Below the pieces are notes generated by a model that did not search any database, was not told where the DNA came from, and was given only the letters and a program-made list of their open reading frames with translations. Source: Cellvibrio sp. (GTDB lineage Bacteria; Pseudomonadota; Gammaproteobacteria; Pseudomonadales; Cellvibrionaceae). Taken from it: 64,000 bases of DNA. Shown piece by piece: positions 26,607 to 35,436 of the stretch. The stretch covers positions 1 through 64,000 of the forward strand of contig JADJRD010000006.1 of NCBI GenBank assembly GCA_016712405.1. The letters run 5' to 3'. Made by a program: the position numbers and the translations under genes. How positions within the stretch are numbered: the stretch's first letter is position 1; each line of letters starts with the position of its first letter.

Positions 26607-27950
26607 ATGTCAACCATCTTCACTGAATGGAAAATTCTCACCCGGATGGGCGCCCCCATTTTGCTTGCGCAATTAGCACAAATGGCAAATGGCGTTATCG
26701 ATACGATTATGGCAGGACATGCTAGCGCCAAAGATTTAGCAGGTGTTGGCATAGGCTCTAGCATTTGGATTCCGGTACTTTTCTTTTTTGCAGGCATCTT
26801 AAGTGCGCTTCAACCCAATATTTCTGAATTCAAAGGCGCCAATAAACTCACTCTGATTATGCCTTGTTTATGGCAAGGAATTTATATTGCTATTGTCAGT
26901 AGTTTGTTGATGATAATTATTCTGGTGAATATAGATCCCATTTTGGTTTTATTGAAATTAGATACTGAAACCTTTGCGATTGCTCAGGGTTATTTAGTTG
27001 CGTTTTCGTGGGGTGTACCGGCAATGCTGTTATTGCTCGCACTGCGAGGCTTAACGGATGGAATGGGATTTACCTCCATTTTTATGAGTTTTTCAATTCT
27101 GACCAGTCTTTTTAATTTGCCGCTCAATTATGCGTTTATTTATGGATTTGATTCTGGACTTTTCGAGATCCCCGCACTGGGCGGCATTGGTTGCGGTTGG
27201 GCAACCAGCCTGGCTAATTGGCTCGCGTTTTTATTATGTTTAATTTATTTACATTGGAATAGTGTCTTTCGGCAGTTCCACCTGTTTCATCAACGGACAA
27301 AACCTCATTGGCAAGAAATCAAAAAATTATTGCACTTAGGCTTACCAATCGGCACTGCAATTTTCGTAGAAGTCAGCATGTTTTGCATGATCGCTTTATT
27401 TTTAGCACCATTAGGTGCAACTACAGTGGCTGCGCATCAAATCGTATTAAATGCGACCTCAGTTTTATTTATGCTCGCATTAAGTTTAGGTATGGCACTC
27501 ACCTTACGCATCAGTTATTTGATTGGCTCCGAACAACCACATATTGCGAGACAACTAGCGCGTAGCTCAATATTGCTCGCAATACTGATAGCCTGCTTTA
27601 ATGTTCCCATATTGTTTTTCGGGCGCGATGTAATCGCAGCCACTTACACCAATGATGAAGTCGTAAAAGACATCGCTCGCCACTTAATTTTATTCGCCGC
27701 TATTTTTCAAATCGCCGATGTTGTTCAGGTCACTATGGTGCACGTTCTGCGTGGATTTAAAGACACAAAAATTCCCATGCTGATTATGATTTTAGCCTTT
27801 TGGGGAATTTGTTTGCCCTTGGGCTATTCACTCACCTTTACCGATTGGATTATTCCAGCTACCGGCGCATCCGGTTTTTGGATTGCATTGATTGTAGGGT
27901 TAAGTTGTGCGGCTTGTTTGTTGACTTGGCGCGTGATGAAGAGAGCTTAA
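26607..27950 (+). CDS. MATE family multidrug/sodium antiporter
   Basis: The 447-residue product has twelve predicted membrane segments in two similar halves. The first helix carries ILLAQLAQMANGVIDTIMAG, the MATE signature with Asp in the VIDTIMAGH turn, and the second half has GLPIGTAIFVEVSMFCMIAL and TTVAAHQIVLNATSVLFMLA. It exports cationic compounds in exchange for Na+ or H+, like NorM. It starts after a region of remnants and is followed 13 bases later by the response regulator, so the two may be cotranscribed. Confidence 0.9.
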   Translation: MSTIFTEWKILTRMGAPILLAQLAQMANGVIDTIMAGHASAKDLAGVGIGSSIWIPVLFFFAGILSALQPNISEFKGANKLTLIMPCLWQGIYIAIVSSLLMIIILVNIDPILVLLKLDTETFAIAQGYLVAFSWGVPAMLLLLALRGLTDGMGFTSIFMSFSILTSLFNLPLNYAFIYGFDSGLFEIPALGGIGCGWATSLANWLAFLLCLIYLHWNSVFRQFHLFHQRTKPHWQEIKKLLHLGLPIGTAIFVEVSMFCMIALFLAPLGATTVAAHQIVLNATSVLFMLALSLGMALTLRISYLIGSEQPHIARQLARSSILLAILIACFNVPILFFGRDVIAATYTNDEVVKDIARHLILFAAIFQIADVVQVTMVHVLRGFKDTKIPMLIMILAFWGICLPLGYSLTFTDWIIPATGASGFWIALIVGLSCAACLLTWRVMKRA

Positions 27951-27963
27951 TTCGGAAAATATC

Positions 27964-28506
27964 ATGACCAATTCCATACCACTTTCGATCCTTATCGTTG
28001 ATGACGACATTACCTTTGCACAAATGCTCAAGCGTGCACTGGATCGTCGTGGATTTATTTCGGAAACGGCCATGGATATTGCATCAGCCGAAAACCTTAT
28101 GCAGAAAAATAATTTTACTAACGCTATTTTGGATTTAAAAATTGCGCAAGAATCAGGGTTAGTATTAATTTCACGATTACGCGAAATTAATCAAGATGTA
28201 AAAATTATTATGCTGACAGGCTACTCCAGTATTTCAACCGCCGTAGACGCCATCAAACTTGGCGCCATCAATTATTTTTGCAAACCGATTGAAGTCGATG
28301 ATTTATTAAAAGCCTTCGACTCAACACCAGCCATCGAAACCACTCTCATTCCAAAAAGTCCGCCCAGTCTCGACCGTATGGAGTGGGAATATATCCAAAA
28401 AACCCTGCAGGACTGTAACGGCAATATTTCTGCCGCTGCACGTGCATTAGGTGTACATAGAAGAACGTTGCAGAGGAAGTTGCAGAAGCGGCCCGTTAGG
28501 CAGTAA
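27964..28506 (+). CDS. Response regulator of the RegA/PrrA/RoxR family
   Basis: The 180-residue product has a receiver domain with the acidic pair LIVDDD, the phosphorylation site Asp in AILDLKIAQESG, Thr in MLTGYSS and Lys in YFCKPIE. After a short Pro-rich linker (TLIPKSPPSLDRMEW) comes a Fis-type helix-turn-helix GNISAAARALGVHRRTLQRK. This is the RegA layout, globally controlling respiration, carbon and nitrogen genes in response to redox state. Its partner kinase RegB is encoded on the opposite strand directly downstream, separated by a repeat element. Confidence 0.9.
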   Translation: MTNSIPLSILIVDDDITFAQMLKRALDRRGFISETAMDIASAENLMQKNNFTNAILDLKIAQESGLVLISRLREINQDVKIIMLTGYSSISTAVDAIKLGAINYFCKPIEVDDLLKAFDSTPAIETTLIPKSPPSLDRMEWEYIQKTLQDCNGNISAAARALGVHRRTLQRKLQKRPVRQ

Positions 28507-28515
28507 AAACAAACA

Positions 28516-28630
28516 AGACCCCACCCTAGCCCTCCCCTTGCCAGGGGAGGGAACAGATTTCACTTCGAATCAAAATTAAGAAGGGAGTAAAGTCCCTCCC
28601 CCTGGCAAGGGGGAGGTTAGGAGGGGGTCT
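28516..28630. repeat. Dispersed inverted-repeat element, copy 3
   Basis: The element is 115 bp, with ends GACCCCACCCTAGCCCTCCC and GGGGGAGGTTAGGAGGGGGT. Its core ACTTCGAATCAAAATTAAG and GGGAGTAAAGTCCCTCCC closely match the copies at 4461 and 5799. It lies between two convergent genes, and its end overlaps the last codons of the RegB-like kinase (VETPS stop). Confidence 0.85.
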
Positions 28631-29885
28631 CCACAATCGGCAAATAAATAATCGTCACAGTCCCCTGCGGTTGATTAGTTTGATGTGTCACTTCACCACC
28701 GAGGCGTTTGATACTCGCGTAAGTCAATAACATACCTATGCCCATACCATCGGATTTGGTGGTAATCATTTCTTTGCCGATTTGCGATTGAATTTGTTGC
28801 GTGAAGCCACTGCCCCAATCGGTAATTTTCCAGATAATGTTTTTTTCTTCTAGATAAATATCCACTGCAATTTTTTCGGGGCTGGCGTCAGCGGCATTGT
28901 TGAGGCAATTTAAAATGGCGTGATCCAGTCGGGAATCGTAGTGAATTTGGGCTTGTTGCAATTGGTTTGATAAGGTTTTGTTGCAAACTAAATTGGGGCG
29001 CATCAACTGCCATAGATCCAATAAATGCTGACAATATTCCAGCCCATTTTTTTCACGCAATTGAAATTGATAATCTACGTCGGCGTCTTGCACCAGTTGT
29101 TTTAGTCTGGCTGCGCAGAGATCCACTTGTTGCGAGAGTAGCGTGATGTCCTGCATTAATGCATCATCCTGCACGCGCGTTGCACGCAACTCGGACAACA
29201 AAATTTTCATAGTTGCCATAGGTGTGTTCATTTCATGGGCCGCACCCGCAGCCAATGTTGCCACTGCAATCAATTGCTCGTCACGCAGTTCGTCTTCCCT
29301 CATTTGATTCAACAAATCTTCCTGCGCTCGTAAATCCTCAGCCATCCTCACGACAAAATAAGTGATCAACATGGCGCTGACAAAAAAGTTAAACCACATA
29401 CCCAATATATGCCAATTAAATCCATTTGAGTGATGATCCATTTCAAAAACAGCTAAAGGTTGATAAAAAAACATTAACAGGCTGTAACCAAGAATTGAGA
29501 AAAAAGTAATTAGAGAGGTGAACCGCCAAGATAAAGTCGCCGCTGAAATGCAAATCGGCACCAAAAGATAAGACACAAAAGGATTGGTCGCACCGCCACT
29601 AAAATAAAACAATAAATTCAGTAACAACACATCAATTAACAGCTGAATAAAAAATTCAATTTTGACAATCGCCAGCGGATTTTTTAATCGAAAACTCGTA
29701 AGTATATGAATCAGTGTAAATAAACTGAGCAAACTGATAATCGGCGTTAAAGCCAATTCAATTGCATACCAAATGCTGGCAAACACACTGCTCCAAAGCA
29801 GTATCAATAATATGCTGCGGATGATGGTTAGTTGCTGCAGTTGTGCAGCGACTAAATTTGATGGGTTGTATTTTTGGGTTTGCAT
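28617..29885 (-). CDS. Redox-sensing histidine kinase of the RegB/PrrB/RoxS family
   Basis: The product has 422 residues, with the start taken at ATG 29885 (MQTQKYNPSNLVAAQ); the longer frame covers a repeat. Six membrane segments contain the quinone-binding heptapeptide GGATNPF (family GGxxNPF). The H-box is LAAGAAHEMNTPMATMKILL, followed by a Cys in QQVDLCAARLKQL at the position of the redox-active Cys of RegB, and by the ATPase boxes NCLNNAADAS, DWGSGF and GMGIGMLLTY. It senses the ubiquinone pool/redox state and controls the phosphorylation of the RegA-like regulator. The last residues come from the repeat element, so the native C-terminus may differ slightly. Confidence 0.9.
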   Translation of the reverse strand: MQTQKYNPSNLVAAQLQQLTIIRSILLILLWSSVFASIWYAIELALTPIISLLSLFTLIHILTSFRLKNPLAIVKIEFFIQLLIDVLLLNLLFYFSGGATNPFVSYLLVPICISAATLSWRFTSLITFFSILGYSLLMFFYQPLAVFEMDHHSNGFNWHILGMWFNFFVSAMLITYFVVRMAEDLRAQEDLLNQMREDELRDEQLIAVATLAAGAAHEMNTPMATMKILLSELRATRVQDDALMQDITLLSQQVDLCAARLKQLVQDADVDYQFQLREKNGLEYCQHLLDLWQLMRPNLVCNKTLSNQLQQAQIHYDSRLDHAILNCLNNAADASPEKIAVDIYLEEKNIIWKITDWGSGFTQQIQSQIGKEMITTKSDGMGIGMLLTYASIKRLGGEVTHQTNQPQGTVTIIYLPIVETPS

Positions 29886-29900
29886 AATTATCCGCAAATT

Positions 29901-29953
29901 TGTAGGGGCAGGCCTCGTGCCTGCCTGGGCGACCACAGGGGGCCGCCCCTACA
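29901..29953. repeat. 53-bp palindromic repeat (TGTAGGGGC...GCCCCTACA)
   Basis: The ends TGTAGGGGC and GCCCCTACA are perfect inverted matches, with GGCAGGCCTCGTGCCTGCC inside. It lies between the RegB start and the aceF terminator. It is of a different type from the CCCTCCCC family. Confidence 0.8.
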
Positions 29954-29967
29954 ACAATCGACACAAA

Positions 29968-29997
29968 CAAAAAAGCCAGCATTCTGCTGGCTTTTTT
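29968..29997 (-). terminator. Terminator after aceF
   Basis: The sequence AAAAAAGCCAGCATTCTGCTGGCTTTTTT forms a 7-bp GCCAGCA stem flanked by A6 and T6, so it could end transcription from either direction. It lies 16 bases after the aceF stop and before the RegB promoter region. Confidence 0.9.
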
Positions 29998-30013
29998 GAG
30001 TTAACAATTTCTA

Positions 30014-31606
30014 TCACAACAACAAACGACGTAAGTCACCGATCACCCCAACCAAATAGGTCATAAAGCGACCAGCGTCAGAACCGTTTACGGCACGATG
30101 ATCATAAGACAAGGACAGTGGCAGCATATTGCGTGGAATAAACTCTTTACCGTTCCACACAGGTTTCATTTGTGCGCGTGATACGCCAAGAATTCCCACT
30201 TCAGTCGGTGCGCTCACCATTGGTGTGAATCCGTTGCCGCCCATTGCACCCAAGCTGGAAATGGTGAAGCAACCACCTTGCATTTCTGCTGGAGTTAACT
30301 TGCCATCGCGAGCTTTTTTGGCCAGTGCATTAATTTCATCTGCCAATTCAAACAAACCTTTTTTATCGGCGTTGCGAACAACAGGTACCAACAAACCGTT
30401 TGGTGTATCCACTGCGATGCCGATGTGCACAAATTTTTTCTGCACAATGCTTTCGCCATCTTGATGCATAGAAACATTGAATGAAGGTTCAGCAACCAAT
30501 GCAGCCGCAACCGCTTTTACGATGAAAGGTAATGGCGTTAATTTGCTGCCGCGTTTTTCGGCTTCCGCTTTCATGCTGTTACGGAAAGCTTCGAGATCGG
30601 TAATGTCGGCATCATCAAATTGCGTTATGCGAGGGACATTCAACCAACTGCGGGTCATTGCATCGGCAGTCAGTTTTTTGATTTTGCTCATTTTGACGAT
30701 TTCGATTTCGCCAAACTTGGCGTAATCAATAACCGGCAAGGCAGGAATGCCTGAGCCCACAGCACCATTACCCGATTGAACGGCTTGCACTATAGGTTTG
30801 ACATAATTGTGCAAATCATCTTTTTGCACACGACCACGTGGGCCTGTGGCTTTCACTTTATCGAGATCAACACCTAACTGACGAGCGAGTTTGCGAACGG
30901 CTGGGCCAGCATAAACATCCGAGCCATCATCTTCTTCATCGTCGTCATCACTTGCAGCAACAGAGGTCGCAGCTGCAACAGGCGCGGTCGCAACAGCAGC
31001 AGCTTGTGCCGGTGCAGCGGTTTGCGTTGCAGCAACAGCAGGTGCAGCACCCGCAGCGGACACCACACCCAATACAAAACCTTGCGAAACTTTATCGCCC
31101 ACTTTTACGGACAAACTTAAAATTGTTCCAGAAACTTCTGCAGGAATTTCCATAGAAGCTTTGTCGGTTTCGAGAACAACAATTGAATCGCCGGAATTAA
31201 TTTGGTCGCCCACTTTCACAGCAACTTCAATTACTTCAACGCCTTCAGCGCCACCAAGATCAGGCACAATTAATTTAACTTCAGCAGAAGCAGATGGCGC
31301 TGCGGCAGGAGCCGGTGCAGCTACAGGAGCTGGCGCAGCTTCAGGCGTGGGTGCCGATGCAGTAGCTCCGGAAACTTCCAAATCAATCAAGGCATCGCCT
31401 TGAGATACTTTATCGCCAATTTTAATTTTCAAGGCAGTGACTTTACCGCTGGCGTCAGCGGGAATTTCCATAGAGGCTTTGTCAGTTTCCAGCACAACAA
31501 TACTGTCGCCTTCTGCGATGCTATCGCCGACTTTTACGGAAATCTCTATGACTTCAACGCCTTCTGCGCCGCCGAGGTCTGGTACTTTAATTGTTTGAAT
31601 AGCCAC
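30014..31606 (-). CDS. aceF: Pyruvate dehydrogenase E2, dihydrolipoyl acetyltransferase
   Basis: The 530-residue protein has two N-terminal lipoyl domains (lipoyl Lys in ETDKASMEIPA at about residues 43 and 154) joined by Ala/Pro-rich linkers. An acidic segment (DDDDEEDDGS) precedes the E1/E3-binding domain YAGPAVRKLARQLGVDLDKV, and the acyltransferase core ends with the catalytic LSYDHRAVNGSDAGRFM. It transfers the acetyl group to CoA in the pyruvate dehydrogenase complex. It follows aceE by 110 bases on the same strand and is ended by a clear terminator. The E3 component is presumably the lpdA gene of the suc operon in the same window. Confidence 0.95.
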   Translation of the reverse strand: MAIQTIKVPDLGGAEGVEVIEISVKVGDSIAEGDSIVVLETDKASMEIPADASGKVTALKIKIGDKVSQGDALIDLEVSGATASAPTPEAAPAPVAAPAPAAAPSASAEVKLIVPDLGGAEGVEVIEVAVKVGDQINSGDSIVVLETDKASMEIPAEVSGTILSLSVKVGDKVSQGFVLGVVSAAGAAPAVAATQTAAPAQAAAVATAPVAAATSVAASDDDDEEDDGSDVYAGPAVRKLARQLGVDLDKVKATGPRGRVQKDDLHNYVKPIVQAVQSGNGAVGSGIPALPVIDYAKFGEIEIVKMSKIKKLTADAMTRSWLNVPRITQFDDADITDLEAFRNSMKAEAEKRGSKLTPLPFIVKAVAAALVAEPSFNVSMHQDGESIVQKKFVHIGIAVDTPNGLLVPVVRNADKKGLFELADEINALAKKARDGKLTPAEMQGGCFTISSLGAMGGNGFTPMVSAPTEVGILGVSRAQMKPVWNGKEFIPRNMLPLSLSYDHRAVNGSDAGRFMTYLVGVIGDLRRLLL

Positions 31607-31716
31607 TGTGCTTCCTCTTAATTTCTATCAAAGGTTATTGATATGTTCAGGATGAACGCTATGCCGCGGGCGCATGAATGCGCAGGAGCGGCTCATCACT
31701 GTGTCAATCAAAGTTT

Positions 31717-34368
31717 TTAAACGCTCATTGGATCCGCTTTATCCGGATCAATATTGAATTTCTTAATTGCTTTTGCAACCACATCCGCTTTGATCTTGCC
31801 TTGATCTGCCAAAGTTTTAAGCGTAGCGATCACAACAAAATAACGATTCACTTCAAAGAAATGACGCAATTGCGTGCGAGTATCCGAACGACCAAAACCT
31901 TCTGTACCCAATACGGTGTAATGACCAGGAACATAAGCACGCAATTGTTCGGAATATGTCTTCAAGTTATCGGTAGAAATAATGAATGGGCCTTCGGCTT
32001 TTTCCAATACTTCAGTGATATAAGGTTTACGTTGCGCAGCAGTTGGGTTCAACATATTCCAACGGGTTGCGCGCTGACCATCGCGAGTTAATTCATTCAC
32101 GCTGGTCACACTCCATACGTCCGCCTCTACATCAAAATCTTTTCTCAAAATTTCAGCAGCAAAACGCACTTCGCGCAGAATGGTTCCGGCACCCATCAAT
32201 TGAACGCGGTTCTTGGCTTTGCCCGTGCCTTTTTCAAGCTGATAAATACCTTTTATGATTCCGGCTTCAACACCTTCCGGCATATCAGGATGTTGATAAG
32301 CTTCGTTCATCAACGACACGTAATAAAACACGTTCTCATCGTCGTGATACATGCGCTTGATACCATCCTGAATGATCACCGCTAATTCATAAGCGTAAGT
32401 GGGATCATAGGAACGACAGTTAGGAATGGTGTTGGCAAATACATGGCTATGGCCATCCTGATGCTGCAAACCTTCACCGTTCAATGTTGTACGACCAGCA
32501 GTAGCACCCAACAAGAAACCACGCGCTTGTGAGTCACCCGCTGCCCATGCCAAGTCACCGATACGTTGGAAACCAAACATGGAGTAATAAATGTAGAAAG
32601 GAATCATCGGCTTTTTGTAATTGCTGTAAGCCGTAGCGGCAGCAATCCAGGATGCCATGGCACCGGCTTCGTTAATCCCCTCTTCGAGGATTTGACCCGT
32701 TGCGGATTCATAGTAAGACGCAATCTGACCATTATCATGCGGAGTATATTTTTGACCTTCCGATGAATAAATCCCAACAGTTTTAAACATACCTTCCATA
32801 CCAAACGTACGAGCTTCGTCAGGTACGATGGGCACAATTTGTTTACCGATTTGTTTATCTTTCACCAGTGAAGACAGAATGCGAACAAAACTCATGGTGG
32901 TAGAAATTTCACGATCACCGGTGGATTTCAGTTGCGCAGCAAAAGCATCCAGAGCAGGAACCAAAAGCGGATCAAATTGTGGATTGCGTGAAGGCAATGA
33001 GCCTTTCAACTCTTTGCGACGTGAGCGCATATATTGCATTTCAGGGCTGTCTTCCGCTGGGCGGTAATAAGGCAGCTTTTCTAGATCTTCATCTTTGATC
33101 GGCAACTCAAAACGATCACGGAATTTTTTCAGATCTTCAATCACCAAACTTTTCACTGAGTGAGTTTTGTTGATAGCTTCACCTGAAGCACCCATGCCGT
33201 AACCTTTTACGGTTTGAGCAAGGATTACTGTGGGGCGACCTTTGGTGTTTACTGCTTGATGATAAGCGTTGTACACCTTGTGCGTATCATGACCGCCGCG
33301 AGCCAGATGTAATATGTCGTCGTCCGACATATCTTTCACCAGCTCAAGTAATTCGGGGTATTTGCCAAAGAAATGCTCGCGCGTGTAAGCGCCACCATTG
33401 GCTTTAAAGTTTTGCATTTCACCGTCAACCACTTCATCCATGCGTTTTTGCAGAAGGCCGGTTTTGTCTTTTGCCAGCAGCGCATCCCAACCGCGACCCC
33501 ACAATACTTTGATAACATTCCAACCAGCACCGCGGAATACACCTTCCAATTCCTGAACAATTTTGCTGTTGCCGCGCACAGGGCCGTCAAGACGTTGCAG
33601 GTTACAGTTGATCACGAAAATCAAATTATCGAGCTTTTCACGTGTTGCTAATGCAATTGCACCCAAGCTTTCAGGTTCATCGCACTCGCCGTCACCCAAA
33701 AATGCCCAGACTTTACGATCAGTTTTAGGGATCAAACCACGCGCTTCCATGTAACGGTTAAAGCGTGCTTGGTAAATGGATTTAATTGGACCCAAGCCCA
33801 TGGATACAGTCGGGAACTGCCAGTAATCCGGCATCAACCAGGGGTGAGGATATGAAGACAAACCACCACCGTTCACTTCACGGCGAAAATTATCCAAATG
33901 AGATTCGTTTAAACGGCCTTCAACAAAAGAACGGGCATACATACCGGGAGAAACGTGGCCTTGGAAATAAATCAAATCGCCGGGAACATCGCCATCATTA
34001 CCGCGGAAGAAATGGTTAAAACCTACGTCATATAAAGTGGCGGATGATGCGAAAGAAGCAATGTGACCACCCAGACCTTCATCGTTATCATTGGCTTTCA
34101 TCACCATTGCCATGGCATTCCAACGGATGATGGAGCGAATTTTACGTTCCAGTTTGGCGTCACCAGGTGACTGAATTTCCTGATCAACAGGAATGGTATT
34201 GATATAAGGAGTTTGAATGGAAGAAGGTTGGGCGATGCCTTGTTTAACGGCAGAGTCAGAAATTGTTTTTAACAGCTCGGCTGCACGTTCTTTACCAGCA
34301 TGACGAACGACAGACTTAAGGGCATCCAGCCACTCTTTTGTTTCAATGGCATCAATATCGTGTTGCAT
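31717..34368 (-). CDS. aceE: Pyruvate dehydrogenase E1 component (homodimeric)
   Basis: The 883-residue product is full length for the bacterial homodimeric E1. The thiamine-diphosphate motif is FLGDGECDEPESLGAIALAT ending NLQRLDGPVRGN, and other conserved blocks are HVSPGMYARSFVEGRL and GEGLQHQDGHSHVFANTIPN. It decarboxylates pyruvate and passes the acetyl group to lipoyl-AceF. It is the first gene of the aceEF pair. The 484 bases upstream to the HopJ-like gene hold its promoter. Confidence 0.96.
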   Translation of the reverse strand: MQHDIDAIETKEWLDALKSVVRHAGKERAAELLKTISDSAVKQGIAQPSSIQTPYINTIPVDQEIQSPGDAKLERKIRSIIRWNAMAMVMKANDNDEGLGGHIASFASSATLYDVGFNHFFRGNDGDVPGDLIYFQGHVSPGMYARSFVEGRLNESHLDNFRREVNGGGLSSYPHPWLMPDYWQFPTVSMGLGPIKSIYQARFNRYMEARGLIPKTDRKVWAFLGDGECDEPESLGAIALATREKLDNLIFVINCNLQRLDGPVRGNSKIVQELEGVFRGAGWNVIKVLWGRGWDALLAKDKTGLLQKRMDEVVDGEMQNFKANGGAYTREHFFGKYPELLELVKDMSDDDILHLARGGHDTHKVYNAYHQAVNTKGRPTVILAQTVKGYGMGASGEAINKTHSVKSLVIEDLKKFRDRFELPIKDEDLEKLPYYRPAEDSPEMQYMRSRRKELKGSLPSRNPQFDPLLVPALDAFAAQLKSTGDREISTTMSFVRILSSLVKDKQIGKQIVPIVPDEARTFGMEGMFKTVGIYSSEGQKYTPHDNGQIASYYESATGQILEEGINEAGAMASWIAAATAYSNYKKPMIPFYIYYSMFGFQRIGDLAWAAGDSQARGFLLGATAGRTTLNGEGLQHQDGHSHVFANTIPNCRSYDPTYAYELAVIIQDGIKRMYHDDENVFYYVSLMNEAYQHPDMPEGVEAGIIKGIYQLEKGTGKAKNRVQLMGAGTILREVRFAAEILRKDFDVEADVWSVTSVNELTRDGQRATRWNMLNPTAAQRKPYITEVLEKAEGPFIISTDNLKTYSEQLRAYVPGHYTVLGTEGFGRSDTRTQLRHFFEVNRYFVVIATLKTLADQGKIKADVVAKAIKKFNIDPDKADPMSV

Positions 34369-34852
34369 TCAAATCTCCTCAGACATGCGCCTTGTGAGCA
34401 CATTTCAACCTGAAAATGGGTTTGTGACGACAGTTACCAGTGAATTCACATTTAAAAAACACTGATAATTCATAGGGTTATAGCAGAAATTCCTTGTAGT
34501 GGATCAAAAAAAGTCCCGAATTCTTGCATAGCCAGAAGCTTTTTTCCAGCCCATAAGTGACTTAGTGGTCGACTCTCCTACAAATCCAATCCCGATTTAG
34601 AAGAATCTCCCGGTACCTGCGATGCTAATGAAGTACGACAGGCTTCGCATTATTACCCATCCTTTTCGGCAACTCCAAGTATTGACGAGTAAAAAACCTG
34701 ATATTTTTCAATAACAAAGAAATAAACGCACCTTAAAAAAGCAAGTTAATTTTTTTGCTCGGTTTTGAAACCTTTTACCAGAAAATCCAGCCACAATTCC
34801 CATCCAGCTTCTTATAGAATGGCCAGCTTTCGAATATCGTGAAGACCGCACT
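34369..34852. other. Divergent promoter region of aceE and the HopJ-like gene
   Basis: No coding sequence is recognised in these 484 bases on either strand. The part near aceE is AT-rich and presumably holds its promoter; I could not identify a PdhR-type operator with confidence. The right end has AATATC, GAAAACC and similar AT-rich words typical of the promoter of the plus-strand gene. Confidence 0.5.
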
Positions 34853-35188
34853 ATGACCCTGATCAAGCAAATCACCGAAAATCCAAACAGCATTGAATTC
34901 ACTCAAGTGATTAATTATATCGATGCCCACTACCATTTCACTCCTACCGCTTTTCAAAATGGTGAGCTCTATAATGCAGCCAATCAAAATAACGGTTCCT
35001 GCAAAATTTTTTCGTTTGCCAAATTACAACAACTCACTCCAGATCAAACCCTGCATTTATTCGGTGATTATTACCGCAAGGATGTTTTGCAAAACCCTGA
35101 TGCAACTGATCATCAAAATATTCGCAACTTTATAAAATTTGGTTGGCATGGTGTTAAGTTTGAGAGTGAGGCGTTAGTAACAAAATAA
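34853..35188 (+). CDS. HopJ-type III effector family protein
   Basis: The 111-residue product starts MTLIKQITENPNSIEFTQVI and contains IDAHYHFTPTAFQNGELYNA and NQNNGSCKIFSFAKLQQLTP, followed by FGDYYRKDVLQNPDATDHQN. This is the HopJ/HopPmaJ family, a conserved small protein found in many non-pathogenic gammaproteobacteria. Despite the name there is no secretion apparatus here and a housekeeping role is more likely. It converges with the DUF2835 gene, with 6 bases between them. Confidence 0.85.
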   Translation: MTLIKQITENPNSIEFTQVINYIDAHYHFTPTAFQNGELYNAANQNNGSCKIFSFAKLQQLTPDQTLHLFGDYYRKDVLQNPDATDHQNIRNFIKFGWHGVKFESEALVTK

Positions 35189-35194
35189 ATCCCT

Positions 35195-35416
35195 CTACCT
35201 CAATTTTTCGATGGATTTAAATTTATGTAATTCATCAAAATGAATTTTAAATTGACCATAAATACCTTGATGTAACACGTAGGGACGAAGTATATCAGCA
35301 GGAAATTTTACTTGTTTACCCTCTATGGATTGAGCAATCACCACTTTTGCACTGCCTTGATATATGCGCACAAACTCATCTGCGGGGATTGCCAAATTAA
35401 CGATTAACGAATTCAT
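35195..35416 (-). CDS. DUF2835 family protein
   Basis: The 73-residue product, with IPADEFVRIYQGSAKVVIAQ and FPADILRPYVLHQGIYGQFK, matches the small DUF2835 family. Its start lies 20 bases after the NAD-GDH stop, as in pseudomonads, suggesting cotranscription. Function is unknown. It has no signal peptide or membrane segment. Confidence 0.8.
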   Translation of the reverse strand: MNSLIVNLAIPADEFVRIYQGSAKVVIAQSIEGKQVKFPADILRPYVLHQGIYGQFKIHFDELHKFKSIEKLR

Positions 35417-35436
35417 TTCAATAAACTGACGAGTGA

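Noticed and set aside
30838..31155. Gln/His-rich open frame opposite aceF
   Set aside because: It is a shadow of the Ala/Pro-rich lipoyl linker codons on the other strand.
34853..35188. HopJ as evidence of a type III secretion system
   Set aside because: The family name is historical; there are no secretion, chaperone or hrp-box features nearby.
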